Assembly (NCBI GenBank): GCA_910587325.1
Contig: CAJUKB010000005.1
Location: forward strand, 9,985 to 73,984
Origin: an uncultured Bacilli bacterium
GTDB lineage: Bacteria > Bacillota_I > Bacilli_A > RF39 > UBA660
Direction: 5' to 3'
DNA: 64,000 bases
Below are positions 7,462 to 16,423 of the stretch, one piece after another (the stretch's first letter is position 1; every line of letters starts with the position of its first letter). The position numbers and the translations under genes are program-made. The notes under the pieces were generated by a model. That model saw nothing but the letters and a program-made list of their open reading frames with translations, did no database searches and was not told where the DNA came from.

Positions 7462-9489
7462 TTACTCTTCCTTTTCATATTCACAATTTGAACAAACGAC
7501 TTTTTCTTTTTTCTCTACTAATAAACTATCGCATTTCGGACATTTTTCTCCTGTTGGTTTGTACCAAGAGGCAAAATCACATTTTGGATAATTCGTACAT
7601 CCATAGAAAAATTTGCCTTTACGTGTTCTTTTTGCTACAATCTTACCATCACATTTTGGGCAATCAGCAAGTTCTTCTACTACTCTTTCTTCTTTTTTTA
7701 TGTATTTACAAGTTGGATAGTTAGAGCACGCTGTAAACTTACCATATCTTCCGTTACGAATCACTAGGTCACTTCCGCATTCAGGACAAGTTTCTCCTGT
7801 TTTTTCTGCTTCTTTTTTCTCCATTTTATCAAACGCTTCTTCTACGCAAGGTTCAAATTTATCGTAGAATTCACGTAATACTTTTACATTGTCAGCTTCA
7901 CTATCCGCAATTTTATCTAAATCCGTTTCCATAGCACTTGTATATTCTACATTAACGATGTCACTAAAGAATTCTTGTAATTTGTCTGTTGTTTCGATTC
8001 CAATTTCTGTTGGTATCATTTTTTTATCTTCTACCACCACATACCCACGTTCTTTAATGGTTGTCACAATAGTAGCATACGTACTAGGTCTACCAATTCC
8101 CAAATTTTCCATTTCTTTAATTAAACTACTTTCGGTGTATCTTGGAAGTGGTTTGGTAAAATGTTGTTCTTTTATGATTTCGTTTGCAATGATGGTATTG
8201 CTTTTGTAGTTTTTAAAATCAGGTAAAAGTGTATCTTTTTGTTCTTCATAAGCCGCATAAACTTTTAAGTATCCATCAAATTTTAAAACACTACCTGTGG
8301 TTTTAAACGTATAACCATTGTTTTCCAAAATAACAGAAGTTGTTAAGAAGGCTGCATTTGCCATTAAAGAAGATAAAGCACGAACATAAATTAAATTATA
8401 TAATTTGTATTCATCAGGAGTTAGATATTTTTTCATAGATTCTGGTGTACGCAAAATGCTAGTAGGTCTTATACCCTCATGAGCATCTTGCATGTTTTTG
8501 TCTTTCTTCCCTGCTTTTACACTTCCAATATAATTAGCCCCAAAGTTTTTCTTGATATACTCATATGTTTCAGCAACAAATGTTGGAGAAACACGTTCTG
8601 AATCGGTACGCATATAGGTAATAAGACCGACTGTTTCACTTCCAATATCAATTCCTTCATATAGTTTTTGAGCAACACGCATGGTTTTAGATGGTGCAAA
8701 GTTTATACGATTAGCAGCCATTCTTTGTAAGGTTGAAGTTTTAAATACGGGTTTTGCACTTTTGTTTGTTTCGCTTTGTTTGACATCTTCTATTTTAAAA
8801 GCATTCGATAACTGTTCTAAGATTTCTTGGGCTTCTACTTCACTCCCAATTTCGACCTTTTTTCCATGATATTTTTCTAAATCAGCAGTGAAGTCTTTGA
8901 AATCTGCATGAATGGTCCAATATTCAACAGGAATGAATGCTTCTATTTCACGTTCACGATCTACAATTAATTTTAAAGCAACGCTTTGGACTCTACCTGC
9001 ACTTTTTCCTCCTGTTTTCGATTGCATCAATTTACTCAAACGAAATCCAATAATACGGTCTAGAATTCTTCTTGTTTCTTGACTTTTTACAAGATTTTCG
9101 TCAATTTTACGTGGGTGATTAATCGCATCAATGACAACATCTTTTGTAATCTCATTAAATACAACACGGCTATAGTTATCATTTATCTCCAAAGCATCTT
9201 TTAAATGCCAAGAAATAGCTTCCCCTTCACGATCCGGGTCGGTAGCAAGATAGACAAAACTACTCGTATCCACATCTTTTTTTAAGGCATTAATATCTTT
9301 TTTCTTTCCTTTAATTGGAATATAATTTGGCTCAAAGTTATGCTCAACATCTACTCCTAGTCCAAACTTTCCACTTGTTGCTAAATCACGAATGTGACCT
9401 TTACTTGATACTACTTTGTAATCACTACCTAAATACTTTTCAATTGTCTTGCTTTTTGCAGGAGATTCTACAATGACTAATTTTTTCAT
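7462..9489 (-). CDS. topA: DNA topoisomerase I (type IA)
   Basis: A 675-residue enzyme that relaxes negative supercoils. The N-terminal Toprim domain has MKKLVIVESPAKSKTIEKYL and TDPDREGEAI (about residues 83-92). The active-site Tyr is Tyr292 in GLITYMRTDSERVS. The C-terminus carries three zinc ribbons: CPEC...C...C near 590, CPKC...C near 630 and CPKC...CSNC at the end. ATG 9489 is preferred over 9495 because AAAGG then lies 6 nt upstream. It sits 11 bp after the ltaS-like gene within the rbgA-rnhB-ltaS-topA run. Confidence 0.97.
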   Translation of the reverse strand: MKKLVIVESPAKSKTIEKYLGSDYKVVSSKGHIRDLATSGKFGLGVDVEHNFEPNYIPIKGKKKDINALKKDVDTSSFVYLATDPDREGEAISWHLKDALEINDNYSRVVFNEITKDVVIDAINHPRKIDENLVKSQETRRILDRIIGFRLSKLMQSKTGGKSAGRVQSVALKLIVDREREIEAFIPVEYWTIHADFKDFTADLEKYHGKKVEIGSEVEAQEILEQLSNAFKIEDVKQSETNKSAKPVFKTSTLQRMAANRINFAPSKTMRVAQKLYEGIDIGSETVGLITYMRTDSERVSPTFVAETYEYIKKNFGANYIGSVKAGKKDKNMQDAHEGIRPTSILRTPESMKKYLTPDEYKLYNLIYVRALSSLMANAAFLTTSVILENNGYTFKTTGSVLKFDGYLKVYAAYEEQKDTLLPDFKNYKSNTIIANEIIKEQHFTKPLPRYTESSLIKEMENLGIGRPSTYATIVTTIKERGYVVVEDKKMIPTEIGIETTDKLQEFFSDIVNVEYTSAMETDLDKIADSEADNVKVLREFYDKFEPCVEEAFDKMEKKEAEKTGETCPECGSDLVIRNGRYGKFTACSNYPTCKYIKKEERVVEELADCPKCDGKIVAKRTRKGKFFYGCTNYPKCDFASWYKPTGEKCPKCDSLLVEKKEKVVCSNCEYEKEE

Positions 9490-9500
9490 AAGCATCCTTT

Positions 9501-11558
9501 CTAATTTTCTGTTTCGTTGGTTTCTTCTGGTTCTACTATAGGTTGGTATTTTTCTAATCCTTCACTTAAATATTTAAAATAATTAGAAGTAATAGCTAGA
9601 TTACTCATTTTTATCATGTTACTAATTTCTTTATTAAATTTAATAATTTCTTCGTTTGTATATTTGGTTTCCCCAAAGTAATTCATTTTACCGGTTGTAG
9701 AGTTATAGTATCCAATTTCATTTTCCCATGAACCATCTGCAAATACAACTCTATTTTTATAAGAAGTTGCATAATCACTTGCTAGAATATCTTCTCCCAT
9801 ATACAAACGTGGGTCATACTCTAAATTAAACAAATTGGCGATGGTTGGTAAAATATTTAAGTATGAGGTATACTCATTAAAATGTTTCCCTTCCATTTCG
9901 CTATTGTAAATCACAAATGGGGTTTGTTCAATATTATTACGTTCTAAAGCATCTGGTAAAACACTTGCTACATCATTATCTTTAAGTCCATAAGGATAAT
10001 GGTCTCCATAAAGGACAATTACCGTATCTTCTAATACTCCTTTTTCTTCTAGTAGTTCTAAAAGTCTAGCAAGAGCTAAATCAAGTTCTTTTAATTTAGA
10101 CATATAACGTTTTGTTCCGTTTGAATAGCCTGTATTTTTAAACATACTTACATATTTATCCCCATATTCACTTGAGACATAATATGGTTGGTGAGAAGTA
10201 ACGCTAGTCATCCAAGCCATAAATGGTTTTGTGGTATCAATATGTTCCATAGAATGCTCCATTAACAAGATATCACTTGGCCATTCTTTGTATTCCGAAG
10301 TATAAGGAATTTTTAAGTCTTTCACGCCATAGAAAGCACTACTTCCCATATTTTTATGAATAGTAGAACGGAAATAATAGGTTTCATCATAGTTATGGTA
10401 AGAAGAAGTTGTATATCCGGCTTTGTTAAATAGTCCAAAAATGCTTTCGTTATACTTATTATTTTTATATTGATTTGCGGTACAAATACGATTGATACTA
10501 AATAAACTGACCATACCACTCATTTCGTTATTACCAGTGGCACATGAATTTCTTGGAGAATAATTGTTTTCCCAACTAAATCCTTCGGTATACATTTTAT
10601 AGAAGGTTGGATAATATTCTGGGTTAATAAAGACTTCGTTCACGCTTTCCATCATGATAACAATTAAGTTTTTATCTTCAAACATTCCGGTATATTCATT
10701 TTTATCTGCAATAGTACGGCTCATAAAATAACTATTTAGTGTTTTATAATTGGAATTCGTTGTTTCACTTTGTAAAGTCTCCCATGCTGTATCGTCTATC
10801 ATTCTTGTATAATCTGTAACTTCAGTAGGTCTTTTAGAACCACTTCCAAAGTCTATCATTTCATTATCTTCTGTTTTAAATAAAGTGGATTTTACATCTA
10901 AAATCCCAAACATACTAGTTCCAAATTGATTCACACTAATGTTTAAATTGGTTGGATTTTTAAATAAAGATTTTGTACTTTCTAGTTGTAATTCGTTTTG
11001 CATAAATTTGATACTTAAAGTTTGGTAATAAAAAGCAAATAGCAAAATGGCACATACAATTGCAATTCCGGCACTTCTGCGACTTGCCCTTTTGGTAAAT
11101 ATACTTTCCTCTTCTTTATATAAATTTACAAATATCTTTTTTTCTAAAAAACATTTATAAAGAACAAACAAAACAAAAGGAAGTAACATCCACCAAAAAC
11201 TTGGATTAAAAGAAGCGAAATAGTCTTGAATATATTCTGTTACTGCTCCTAGTTGACTACTTGTTCCAATTGAAATATACACTCCCAAAAAGTTTTCAAA
11301 TCCAGCTTGTAAAATGGCATAAATAGTAGCCACAAGTAAAACAAGAATGCTTACTATCCTACCAATGCTTTCTTTCATAAAACAAGTGATACTACTAACA
11401 AGCAAAGCAAAAATATTGCATCCAATAAATATTCGGAATACAGCCCAATCAAAAATGGCCATTTCTTCAAAACTACGAAACATAATCTCTATTATAAATA
11501 AAGGAATTAAAAATGATACATAGTTTTTAATTAGTTTGTTTTTCCCTAACTTCTTCAT
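9501..11558 (-). CDS. LTA synthase family membrane sulfatase
   Basis: About 685 residues. The first 190 hold five hydrophobic helices (for example YVSFLIPLFIIEIMF and ILVLLVATIYAIL), and the rest is an extracellular alkaline-phosphatase-like domain. The catalytic Thr is in SPRNSCATGNNEMSG (about residue 341), and metal ligands include Glu in IMMESVNE and Asp/His in VLYGDHYPYG. The family transfers glycerol phosphate from phosphatidylglycerol to build lipoteichoic acid or related polymers. It overlaps the rnhB end by about 32 nt; ATG 11558 is preferred over GTG 11570, which abuts its own SD. Other phosphoglycerol transferases of the family cannot be excluded. Confidence 0.85.
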   Translation of the reverse strand: MKKLGKNKLIKNYVSFLIPLFIIEIMFRSFEEMAIFDWAVFRIFIGCNIFALLVSSITCFMKESIGRIVSILVLLVATIYAILQAGFENFLGVYISIGTSSQLGAVTEYIQDYFASFNPSFWWMLLPFVLFVLYKCFLEKKIFVNLYKEEESIFTKRASRRSAGIAIVCAILLFAFYYQTLSIKFMQNELQLESTKSLFKNPTNLNISVNQFGTSMFGILDVKSTLFKTEDNEMIDFGSGSKRPTEVTDYTRMIDDTAWETLQSETTNSNYKTLNSYFMSRTIADKNEYTGMFEDKNLIVIMMESVNEVFINPEYYPTFYKMYTEGFSWENNYSPRNSCATGNNEMSGMVSLFSINRICTANQYKNNKYNESIFGLFNKAGYTTSSYHNYDETYYFRSTIHKNMGSSAFYGVKDLKIPYTSEYKEWPSDILLMEHSMEHIDTTKPFMAWMTSVTSHQPYYVSSEYGDKYVSMFKNTGYSNGTKRYMSKLKELDLALARLLELLEEKGVLEDTVIVLYGDHYPYGLKDNDVASVLPDALERNNIEQTPFVIYNSEMEGKHFNEYTSYLNILPTIANLFNLEYDPRLYMGEDILASDYATSYKNRVVFADGSWENEIGYYNSTTGKMNYFGETKYTNEEIIKFNKEISNMIKMSNLAITSNYFKYLSEGLEKYQPIVEPEETNETEN

Positions 11559-12189
11559 AAACTTTTTCACCTTTCTCTATTAAATCACGAACTGGCTTAT
11601 ATGTAAATCGATAATTTTCAAGTGGGCCAAATTTTTCTAAACATTCTAAATGCAGTTTGGTAGGATACCCTTTGTGTTTATCAAAATGGTATTCTGGATA
11701 TTTTTTATGAAGTTCATACATCATCTCATCTCTTGTTACTTTAGCAATGACACTTGCTGCAGCAATGGATAGGGATAATGCATCTCCATGAATAATACTC
11801 GTACTAGGAATATCTAATTCTAGTTTCATGGCATCAATTAGAACATGTTCTGGTGTTACGCTTAAATTCTTTAATGCTTCTAACATAGCTAGTTTACTTG
11901 CTTCGTAAATGTTTACTTCGTCGATTTTTTTAGCAGAGATTACACCTACTCCAATGGCTAGGGCATCTCGTTTTAGTATTTCGTAAAATATATTGCGTTT
12001 TTTCTCACTTAATTTTTTAGAATCATCTAAACCTTCTAAGTGATAATTTGTAGGAAGAATGACGGCAGCAGCGACAACAGGTCCAACTAATGGCCCACGT
12101 CCTACTTCATCTACTCCTGCTATTAAAGTTATATTCTGTTTGTATAATTCTTTTTCATATTTTAATAAATCAACTTCCTCTTTTACCAC
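11527..12189 (-). CDS. rnhB: Ribonuclease HII
   Basis: A 220-residue nuclease that cuts the RNA strand of RNA-DNA hybrids and misincorporated ribonucleotides. Catalytic residues are visible: Asp27 and Glu28 in GVDEVGRGPLVGPVVAAAV, Asp119 in VLIDAMKL and Asp154 in KVTRDEMM. The C-terminal HKGYPTKLH block is typical. The start is GTG 12189 with GAGGTG 7-8 nt upstream. It follows rbgA, as in Bacillus, and overlaps the ltaS-like gene. Confidence 0.95.
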   Translation of the reverse strand: MVKEEVDLLKYEKELYKQNITLIAGVDEVGRGPLVGPVVAAAVILPTNYHLEGLDDSKKLSEKKRNIFYEILKRDALAIGVGVISAKKIDEVNIYEASKLAMLEALKNLSVTPEHVLIDAMKLELDIPSTSIIHGDALSLSIAAASVIAKVTRDEMMYELHKKYPEYHFDKHKGYPTKLHLECLEKFGPLENYRFTYKPVRDLIEKGEKVYEEVREKQTN

Positions 12190-12239
12190 TTACGTACACC
12201 TCATTACACATTTTATCACAATATTAAAAAATGGTTATC

Positions 12240-12270
12240 AAAAAAATTACTTTTATCTATCAAAAGTAAT
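12240..12270 (-). terminator. Terminator built into the end of rbgA
   Basis: Minus strand ATTACTTTT, loop, AAAAGTAAT, then a run of T. The stem includes the last codons of rbgA and the loop holds its stop codon. Confidence 0.7.
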
Positions 12271-13110
12271 TCCTTTAATATATTCCATTTTTACGTCATT
12301 TAGTATTTTCGTACTCACACGATTATAATCCACTTCTCCGTTTTTCATGGCTCCCATATTTTTTCCAATACTTTCATAAGCACTTTCTATATCTTCTACG
12401 TTTGTTATTTTGTATCTTTCTTTTAAAATATCAGGATAGTATTCGGATAGTGTTTTTAAAATATAGACTGCCACCTCATCAATCGGAAGAATTTCTTGTT
12501 TGATACTCGTCATCGCCGCTAGATTTAGACCTACTTTTTCTTCACTAATTTTTGGCCATAATATACCTGGTGTATCTAAAAGAGAAATGTTGTATGGCGT
12601 TTTTAACCATTTGACTTGCTTGGTTACACCTGGATTGTTTCCAACATCTGCAACTTTGCGATTGGCCATTTTATTAATAAGTGTACTTTTTCCTACATTG
12701 GGGATTCCTACTACTAAAGCATGAATTTCTTTTTCTTTCATTCCTTTGTTTTCTCGTTTCAATTGCGTTTCATTCATAAGTTTGTAAGTTTCTTCCATAA
12801 TTTTTTTATAGTCATTATCATTATTTAAATCTACCAAAAGTACTTTTGTTCCTAAATTTTCATAATATTGAATCCATTTTTGCGTTGCTTTCACATCACA
12901 TAAATCTTTTTTGGTCATTATCATAAGTTTCGGTTTATTTCGTATTAAATCATAGATATCCTTTATTTTAGAAGAATATGGTATTCTTGCATCTACAAGT
13001 TCATAAACAACATCGATTAAAGAATATTTTTCACTTATTAGTCTTCTTGTTTTGGCCATGTGACCTGGGTACCAGTTTATATTTGTCGAATTTTGTCGAT
13101 TATTTTCCAT
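12253..13110 (-). CDS. rbgA: Ribosome biogenesis GTPase RbgA (YlqF)
   Basis: A 285-residue circularly permuted GTPase that acts late in 50S subunit assembly. The GTPase motifs run G4 (MTKKDL, about 68-73), G1 (GIPNVGKSTLIN, about 133), then G3 (DTPGI), the permuted order diagnostic of the family. The N-terminal NWYPGHMAKTRRLI is a YlqF hallmark. It stands directly upstream of rnhB, as in Bacillus subtilis, but here the usual lepB-ylqF contact is broken by about 3 kb of decayed accessory genes. Confidence 0.96.
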   Translation of the reverse strand: MENNRQNSTNINWYPGHMAKTRRLISEKYSLIDVVYELVDARIPYSSKIKDIYDLIRNKPKLMIMTKKDLCDVKATQKWIQYYENLGTKVLLVDLNNDNDYKKIMEETYKLMNETQLKRENKGMKEKEIHALVVGIPNVGKSTLINKMANRKVADVGNNPGVTKQVKWLKTPYNISLLDTPGILWPKISEEKVGLNLAAMTSIKQEILPIDEVAVYILKTLSEYYPDILKERYKITNVEDIESAYESIGKNMGAMKNGEVDYNRVSTKILNDVKMEYIKGITFDR

Positions 13111-13139
13111 TTATTTCACTTCCTTGTTATATATATTAT

Positions 13140-13735
13140 TTACCATTCAATAATAGTTAAATTATTAAATCTTTTTGCCCAACCTGCAGCTTTTTTATCA
13201 TATAGTTCCTTAGAATTTCTATCGTGTTGAATAGGACGAATTGTTTTACTAAATATATCACTTAGCCCATAAGGTGCATAAACTTTAATTTGATTATTTT
13301 CCTTAGTGATTCCAATAGCGTGTACAGTAGCAATCCACTTACTTATTGCATCTTCTGAATTTTTATATGGTTCAACTTTTACTCCTTGGTTATGTTCCAT
13401 TTTCCACAAATGCATTCTTGCTTCATTCGAAACATCTATTTCATAATTAAATCCCTTGAACCTAGCATATTTATTAATACTATTATAGTATTCTAAATCT
13501 TTTTCTACCCTTAAATCATTATTATTAAAATAAATAACATCTAAATCCTTAATGCCAAAATTTAATTCTCTACTATCGTAATAATTCCAAATTGTTTGAA
13601 AAATAGAACCTGCTGCTATATAGAAATTAGGTAGATTTAATTCAGATATATAATCTAGAATTTCCATTAATTCTTTGTTTTTTTTAATATATAAATCAGC
13701 ATATCCAATTGGACACTTATATTTTTATATTGCAT
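13140..13735 (-). pseudogene. NTP_transf_6 (DUF925) nucleotidyltransferase, frameshifted near start
   Basis: The body (from ATG 13667) is a nucleotidyltransferase-like protein with LPNFYIAAGSIFQTIWN, GIKDLDVIYF, ARMHLWKMEH, WIATVHAIGI, YAPYGLSDIF and AKRFNNLTIIEW, in the order typical of PF06042. A much better start lies at ATG 13735, preceded by GGAGGAAAATT. Its frame encodes LDMLIYILKK and then breaks at the A8 run near 13678-13685. Adding one A rejoins it to NKELMEILDYI and gives 198 residues, the usual family length. So this is a one-base deletion in a poly-A tract. The truncated form starting at 13667 keeps the catalytic region but lacks a good ribosome site. Confidence 0.7.
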
Positions 13736-13760
13736 AATTTTCCTCCATTTCTATTTTCAT

Positions 13761-14061
13761 TTACCTGTATAAATTCTTTAATACATTTGTAAGGCAATCT
13801 TCTGCTGTTAAATTGCTGTTTTCTGAAAACCTAATTCTAACTAGCTTACCATTTACTGCTTCTTTTTTTTGGCTATTATATTATAAAAATGCCATTTTTT
13901 ATTATCAGATTCTCTCGTATATTCTATTTCATCAAATTTGAGTATTGTATATTTGTCTAAATGTTTTTTGCAGTTTTAATTGTAAAAGTATTAACATCTT
14001 TTCTTGTATTCCAAGCATCTTTATTATCTACGTGAATAACTCTTTTTTTATTATTCTTCAT
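13761..14061 (-). pseudogene. Decayed small gene of unknown function (two frameshifts)
   Basis: An ATG at 14061 overlaps the stop of the next gene upstream. It opens MKNNKKRVIHVDNKDAWNTR and breaks at an A6 run. Adding one A gives HLDKYTILKFDEIEYTRESD and KKWHFYNIIAKKK, which breaks again at an A8 run; adding one A there gives EAVNGKLVRIRFSE and a stop at 13761-13763. With both corrections the protein is 100 residues. I do not recognise the family. It lies in a row with the genes on either side, as a former three-gene operon. Confidence 0.6.
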
Positions 14062-14467
14062 AAATTAAAATGGTCTTCTTTAAATTAGCATTATTTCCTT
14101 CAATAAAAATCATCTCAAATTTATCAGTATTAAAATTTTCTTCATAAAAATTATATTTCATTGTTATTTTAAACGAATTTTCATCCTTATAGTTAAACAA
14201 CTTATAATCATCAAGTCTCACTCCTTTAGGACGTGATCCATCGATAGTACTATCATAAAGAATGTATTCCTTTAAACAACTAGGACATTTTGCTTTAATC
14301 ACTATTTGTTTTTGATTCTTTGTTAAATTAATTCCAAATAGTCCTTTCTTTAAAATACCAGTATGATAAATATTAAAGATATCATTTTCACAATCACAAA
14401 CTAATTTAGCCTCTAAGGCAACATCCTCATGATTAATAACATTAGTAAAATTTTTTTCTAAACGCAT
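14051..14467 (-). CDS. Hypothetical protein with zinc-ribbon-like cysteines
   Basis: A 138-residue protein with AAGGAG 8 nt before ATG 14467. Two cysteine pairs, CDC (about residue 29) and CPSC (about residue 60), could bind one metal. The C-terminal half looks like beta strands (FKITMKYNFYEENF, FEMIFIEGNN). There is no signal peptide or membrane segment. It is the only uninterrupted member of the old operon that continues into the two frameshifted genes downstream. I do not recognise the family. Confidence 0.55.
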   Translation of the reverse strand: MRLEKNFTNVINHEDVALEAKLVCDCENDIFNIYHTGILKKGLFGINLTKNQKQIVIKAKCPSCLKEYILYDSTIDGSRPKGVRLDDYKLFNYKDENSFKITMKYNFYEENFNTDKFEMIFIEGNNANLKKTILIYEE

Positions 14468-14515
14468 AAAAATAACTCCTTATACGAATATAATAACAAA
14501 AAAACCTATTTCTTA

Positions 14516-14612
14516 CTACTCTATAATGGCTAGATTAGTAAATCTACCAAGTCAACTTGCAAACTTTCTAATTTTATCTTTACCTCATGTGCTTTCTTTT
14601 TCATCATTGCCT
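14516..14612 (-). pseudogene. Possible C-terminal scrap of a second NTP_transf_6 gene
   Basis: On the minus strand one frame reads GKDKIRKFAS, TGA, LGRFTNLAIIE, stop. This parallels the AKRFNNLTIIEW end of the neighbouring nucleotidyltransferase, with TGA where Trp is expected. A second in-frame TGA lies upstream. It is too short for a firm call. Confidence 0.3.
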
Positions 14613-14621
14613 TTATTTTCA

Positions 14622-14662
14622 GATAATAAAAATGGATTGTCAATATTTTTTAAAGACAATCC
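14622..14662 (-). terminator. Terminator after the GNAT remnant
   Basis: Minus strand GGATTGTC, a 13-nt loop, GACAATCC, then ATTTTTATT. It is a perfect 8-bp stem and probably belonged to the decayed acetyltransferase. Confidence 0.65.
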
Positions 14663-14664
14663 TG

Positions 14665-14859
14665 TTATTTTTTATAAACCATAAAATATCTCGTATCTGT
14701 TTCTTCTTTTATTTTAAACCCTAACTTTTTGTGCAAATGAAAGGCTATTTCATTCTTTTTATATACCCATAAGTAGACGACTTTGTTTTCTTCTAATACT
14801 TCTTTTATCAAAGTACTGCCAATTTTTTGATTTCTAATAATTAATGAAAGTATTTCATA
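14665..14859 (-). pseudogene. GNAT acetyltransferase, C-terminal remnant
   Basis: Only the C-terminal 65 residues of an acetyltransferase remain: YEILSLIIRNQKIGSTLIKE, then VVYLWVYKKNEIAFHLHKKL and GFKIKEE to a stop. This covers the acetyl-CoA-binding and last beta-strand region. The upstream part is replaced by RhuM-like sequence in another frame, so the two were joined by a deletion near 14860. It is surely non-functional. Confidence 0.65.
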
Positions 14860-15150
14860 TCATATTTATTAACTTTGATAAATCTTTCGTCATTTAAAAC
14901 AAAACCTTAGTCATATATTCTCTTAATATTTTCGTTGCCCATATTCTAAATTCTGTTGTTTTTTTAGAGTTAATTCTATATCCGATTGCTATTATTTGCA
15001 TCCAAATTATATATTTTAGTTTTATATTTTTTCCATCAGACGCAATTATCGAGGATTCCTCGGTAACTGAAATTTCATTTAATTCTTTATCTTTATAATA
15101 ATTATTAACTGGTAATATATAATTTTTAATTGCATCTGTATGGTTAAGAT
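14860..15150 (-). pseudogene. RhuM-family protein remnant
   Basis: The minus strand encodes KDKELNEISVTEESS, IIASDGKN, IIAIGYRINSKKTTEFRIWA, TKILREYMTK and, after a frame change, GFVLNDERF and NKYDMKYF. This matches the RhuM/virulence-protein core (GYRVNSKRGTQFRIWAT...GFVLNDERL) with one frameshift and no N- or C-terminal ends. Intact members are often carried on mobile elements. It is sandwiched between KilA-N and GNAT remnants. Confidence 0.65.
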
Positions 15151-15526
15151 AATTATTTCAAGACTAATAGAAGAAGCAAATTCAAACGCAATATCTTTAT
15201 ATGCATATATGTTCCATATTTACCACGCTTCGAATATATACCAATCGCGTTTGTTTTATTACACCATTCTGTAACACTTAACGTAATGTATGAAGTCCTG
15301 CTTCACTCCTAAACCCGTCGAATTCGACGGAATTAAAATTTGGATTATATATTGATTCCCAAGTCCCCAAAAATTCCAAAGTGATTCTATTTCTTAGCCA
15401 ATTTCTTATAACATCATCTGATGTAGATTTTCCCTCTTTAAATTTTGTACAATCAGAAATACAAATATAATCTTTTTCATTTATATTTATACTTATATCT
15501 TGGACTTTAATTATTTTGTTAGACAT
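15150..15526 (-). pseudogene. KilA-N domain protein, frameshifted
   Basis: The open 82-residue start (15278-15526) holds a KilA-N DNA-binding domain: KVQDISININEKDYICISD, VIRNWLRNRITLEFLG, TWESIYNPNFNSVEFDGFRS, EAGLHTL. After a frameshift at about 15280 the domain continues LSVTEWCNKTNAIGIYSKRG, KYGTYMH, then after another shift KDIAFEFASSISLE. Intact KilA-N proteins continue with this same NAIGI...GRYGGTYAHKDIAFEFASW sequence. KilA-N proteins are typical of phages and mobile elements; this copy is dead. Confidence 0.75.
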
Positions 15527-15565
15527 ACATTCGCTCTTTTCTGTAAAATTTTTTAATAGTATTTG

Positions 15566-15949
15566 TTATTTCTCAATATCTACTTTCCATAATCCATGCT
15601 TATTACAATAAGCATATAAAATACCTGATTTTACATTATCAAAAATGGCAACAGCATCTTCATTTGGTTGTAAATAAACATATTCTTCTTTTTCTTTAGT
15701 TTTTAAACAAATCCATTCAATATAATGGTCTTCTTCCATCACATGGTTCACTCTAACTTTTACTTTATCTTCTTCTACTACATAGGTGGGTATATGTTTT
15801 TCTATTGCCGCATCTACTGAATTTGCTTTTATCATTTGCATTTGTTCATTGCAACACATAATCCCACAATCTTCACAATAGCAATCTTCTATTACTTTTA
15901 CAATAGCTCCACATTTTAAACATTTTTTTATTATTAATTCATTTTTCAT
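15566..15949 (-). CDS. Desulfoferrodoxin family protein (superoxide reductase)
   Basis: A 127-residue cytoplasmic protein for oxygen defence in anaerobes, reducing superoxide to peroxide at a mononuclear iron centre. The N-terminal metal domain has CLKCG and CEDCGIMCC. The catalytic domain shows the His ligands in EKHIPTY, RVNHVMEEDHYIEW and the C-terminal CNKHGLW Cys/His pair. The usual VGSVEHPM loop is shortened to VNHVM. It is transcribed after the GNAT gene at 15981 and before the decayed genes. The symbol dfx is often used for this family. Confidence 0.88.
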   Translation of the reverse strand: MKNELIIKKCLKCGAIVKVIEDCYCEDCGIMCCNEQMQMIKANSVDAAIEKHIPTYVVEEDKVKVRVNHVMEEDHYIEWICLKTKEKEEYVYLQPNEDAVAIFDNVKSGILYAYCNKHGLWKVDIEK

Positions 15950-15980
15950 ATTTTAATCCTCTTTTTCTTTATTTATATTT

Positions 15981-16403
15981 TTATTTTAATCTTTTCATAA
16001 AAAAGTAATTGATTGTTCCTGGAGGACAATCTTCAATCGTAGCATAAACTTTATAACCTAGTTTTTCGTAAAAACCTTTCGCTTGAAAATTCCATGTTTC
16101 CATTCTCACCCCTGTTAAGTTTTCTTTTAAGGCATGTTCTTCTATTCTTTTAATTAAATTGGTTCCAATATCTTGCCCTCTATAAGTTTTTTCTAACCAT
16201 AATAAATCTAAAAAATACCAATTGAATAAAACATAGCCAATGGCTCCACCTACTAGTGTGTCTCCATCATAAACCAAAAAATTGTAATCATATTCTCTTT
16301 CTTCTTCTCTAAGCCACTGACACTTTTTTCTATTGTTCTTCTTAATTCCTTCAAACACAAATTTTTTTGCTTTTTCATCATTATTTTGTTCTATTTTAAT
16401 CAT
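15981..16403 (-). CDS. GNAT family N-acetyltransferase
   Basis: A 140-residue acetyltransferase. The acetyl-CoA loop motif is YRGQDIGTNLIKRIEEHAL (about residues 84-103), preceded by LDLLWLEKT and followed by GVRMETWNFQAKGFYEKLGY, all typical of GNAT. The substrate is unknown. GAGG lies about 10 nt before ATG 16403. It follows lepB by 20 bp and may be co-transcribed. It is the last intact gene before the decayed region. Confidence 0.85.
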   Translation of the reverse strand: MIKIEQNNDEKAKKFVFEGIKKNNRKKCQWLREEEREYDYNFLVYDGDTLVGGAIGYVLFNWYFLDLLWLEKTYRGQDIGTNLIKRIEEHALKENLTGVRMETWNFQAKGFYEKLGYKVYATIEDCPPGTINYFFMKRLK

Positions 16404-16423
16404 ACTAACTACCTCTTTAAAAT

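Noticed and set aside
14516..14612. TGA read as tryptophan (alternative genetic code)
   Set aside because: Two TGA codons fall where Trp would fit in one remnant, but core genes such as the U32 peptidase end in TGA, and the remnant is surrounded by other broken genes. Decay explains it better.
1512..15526. All frameshifts as sequencing error
   Set aside because: Lesions are restricted to accessory genes and include nonsense codons and truncations, while dozens of core genes have none. Individual homopolymer sites may still be errors.
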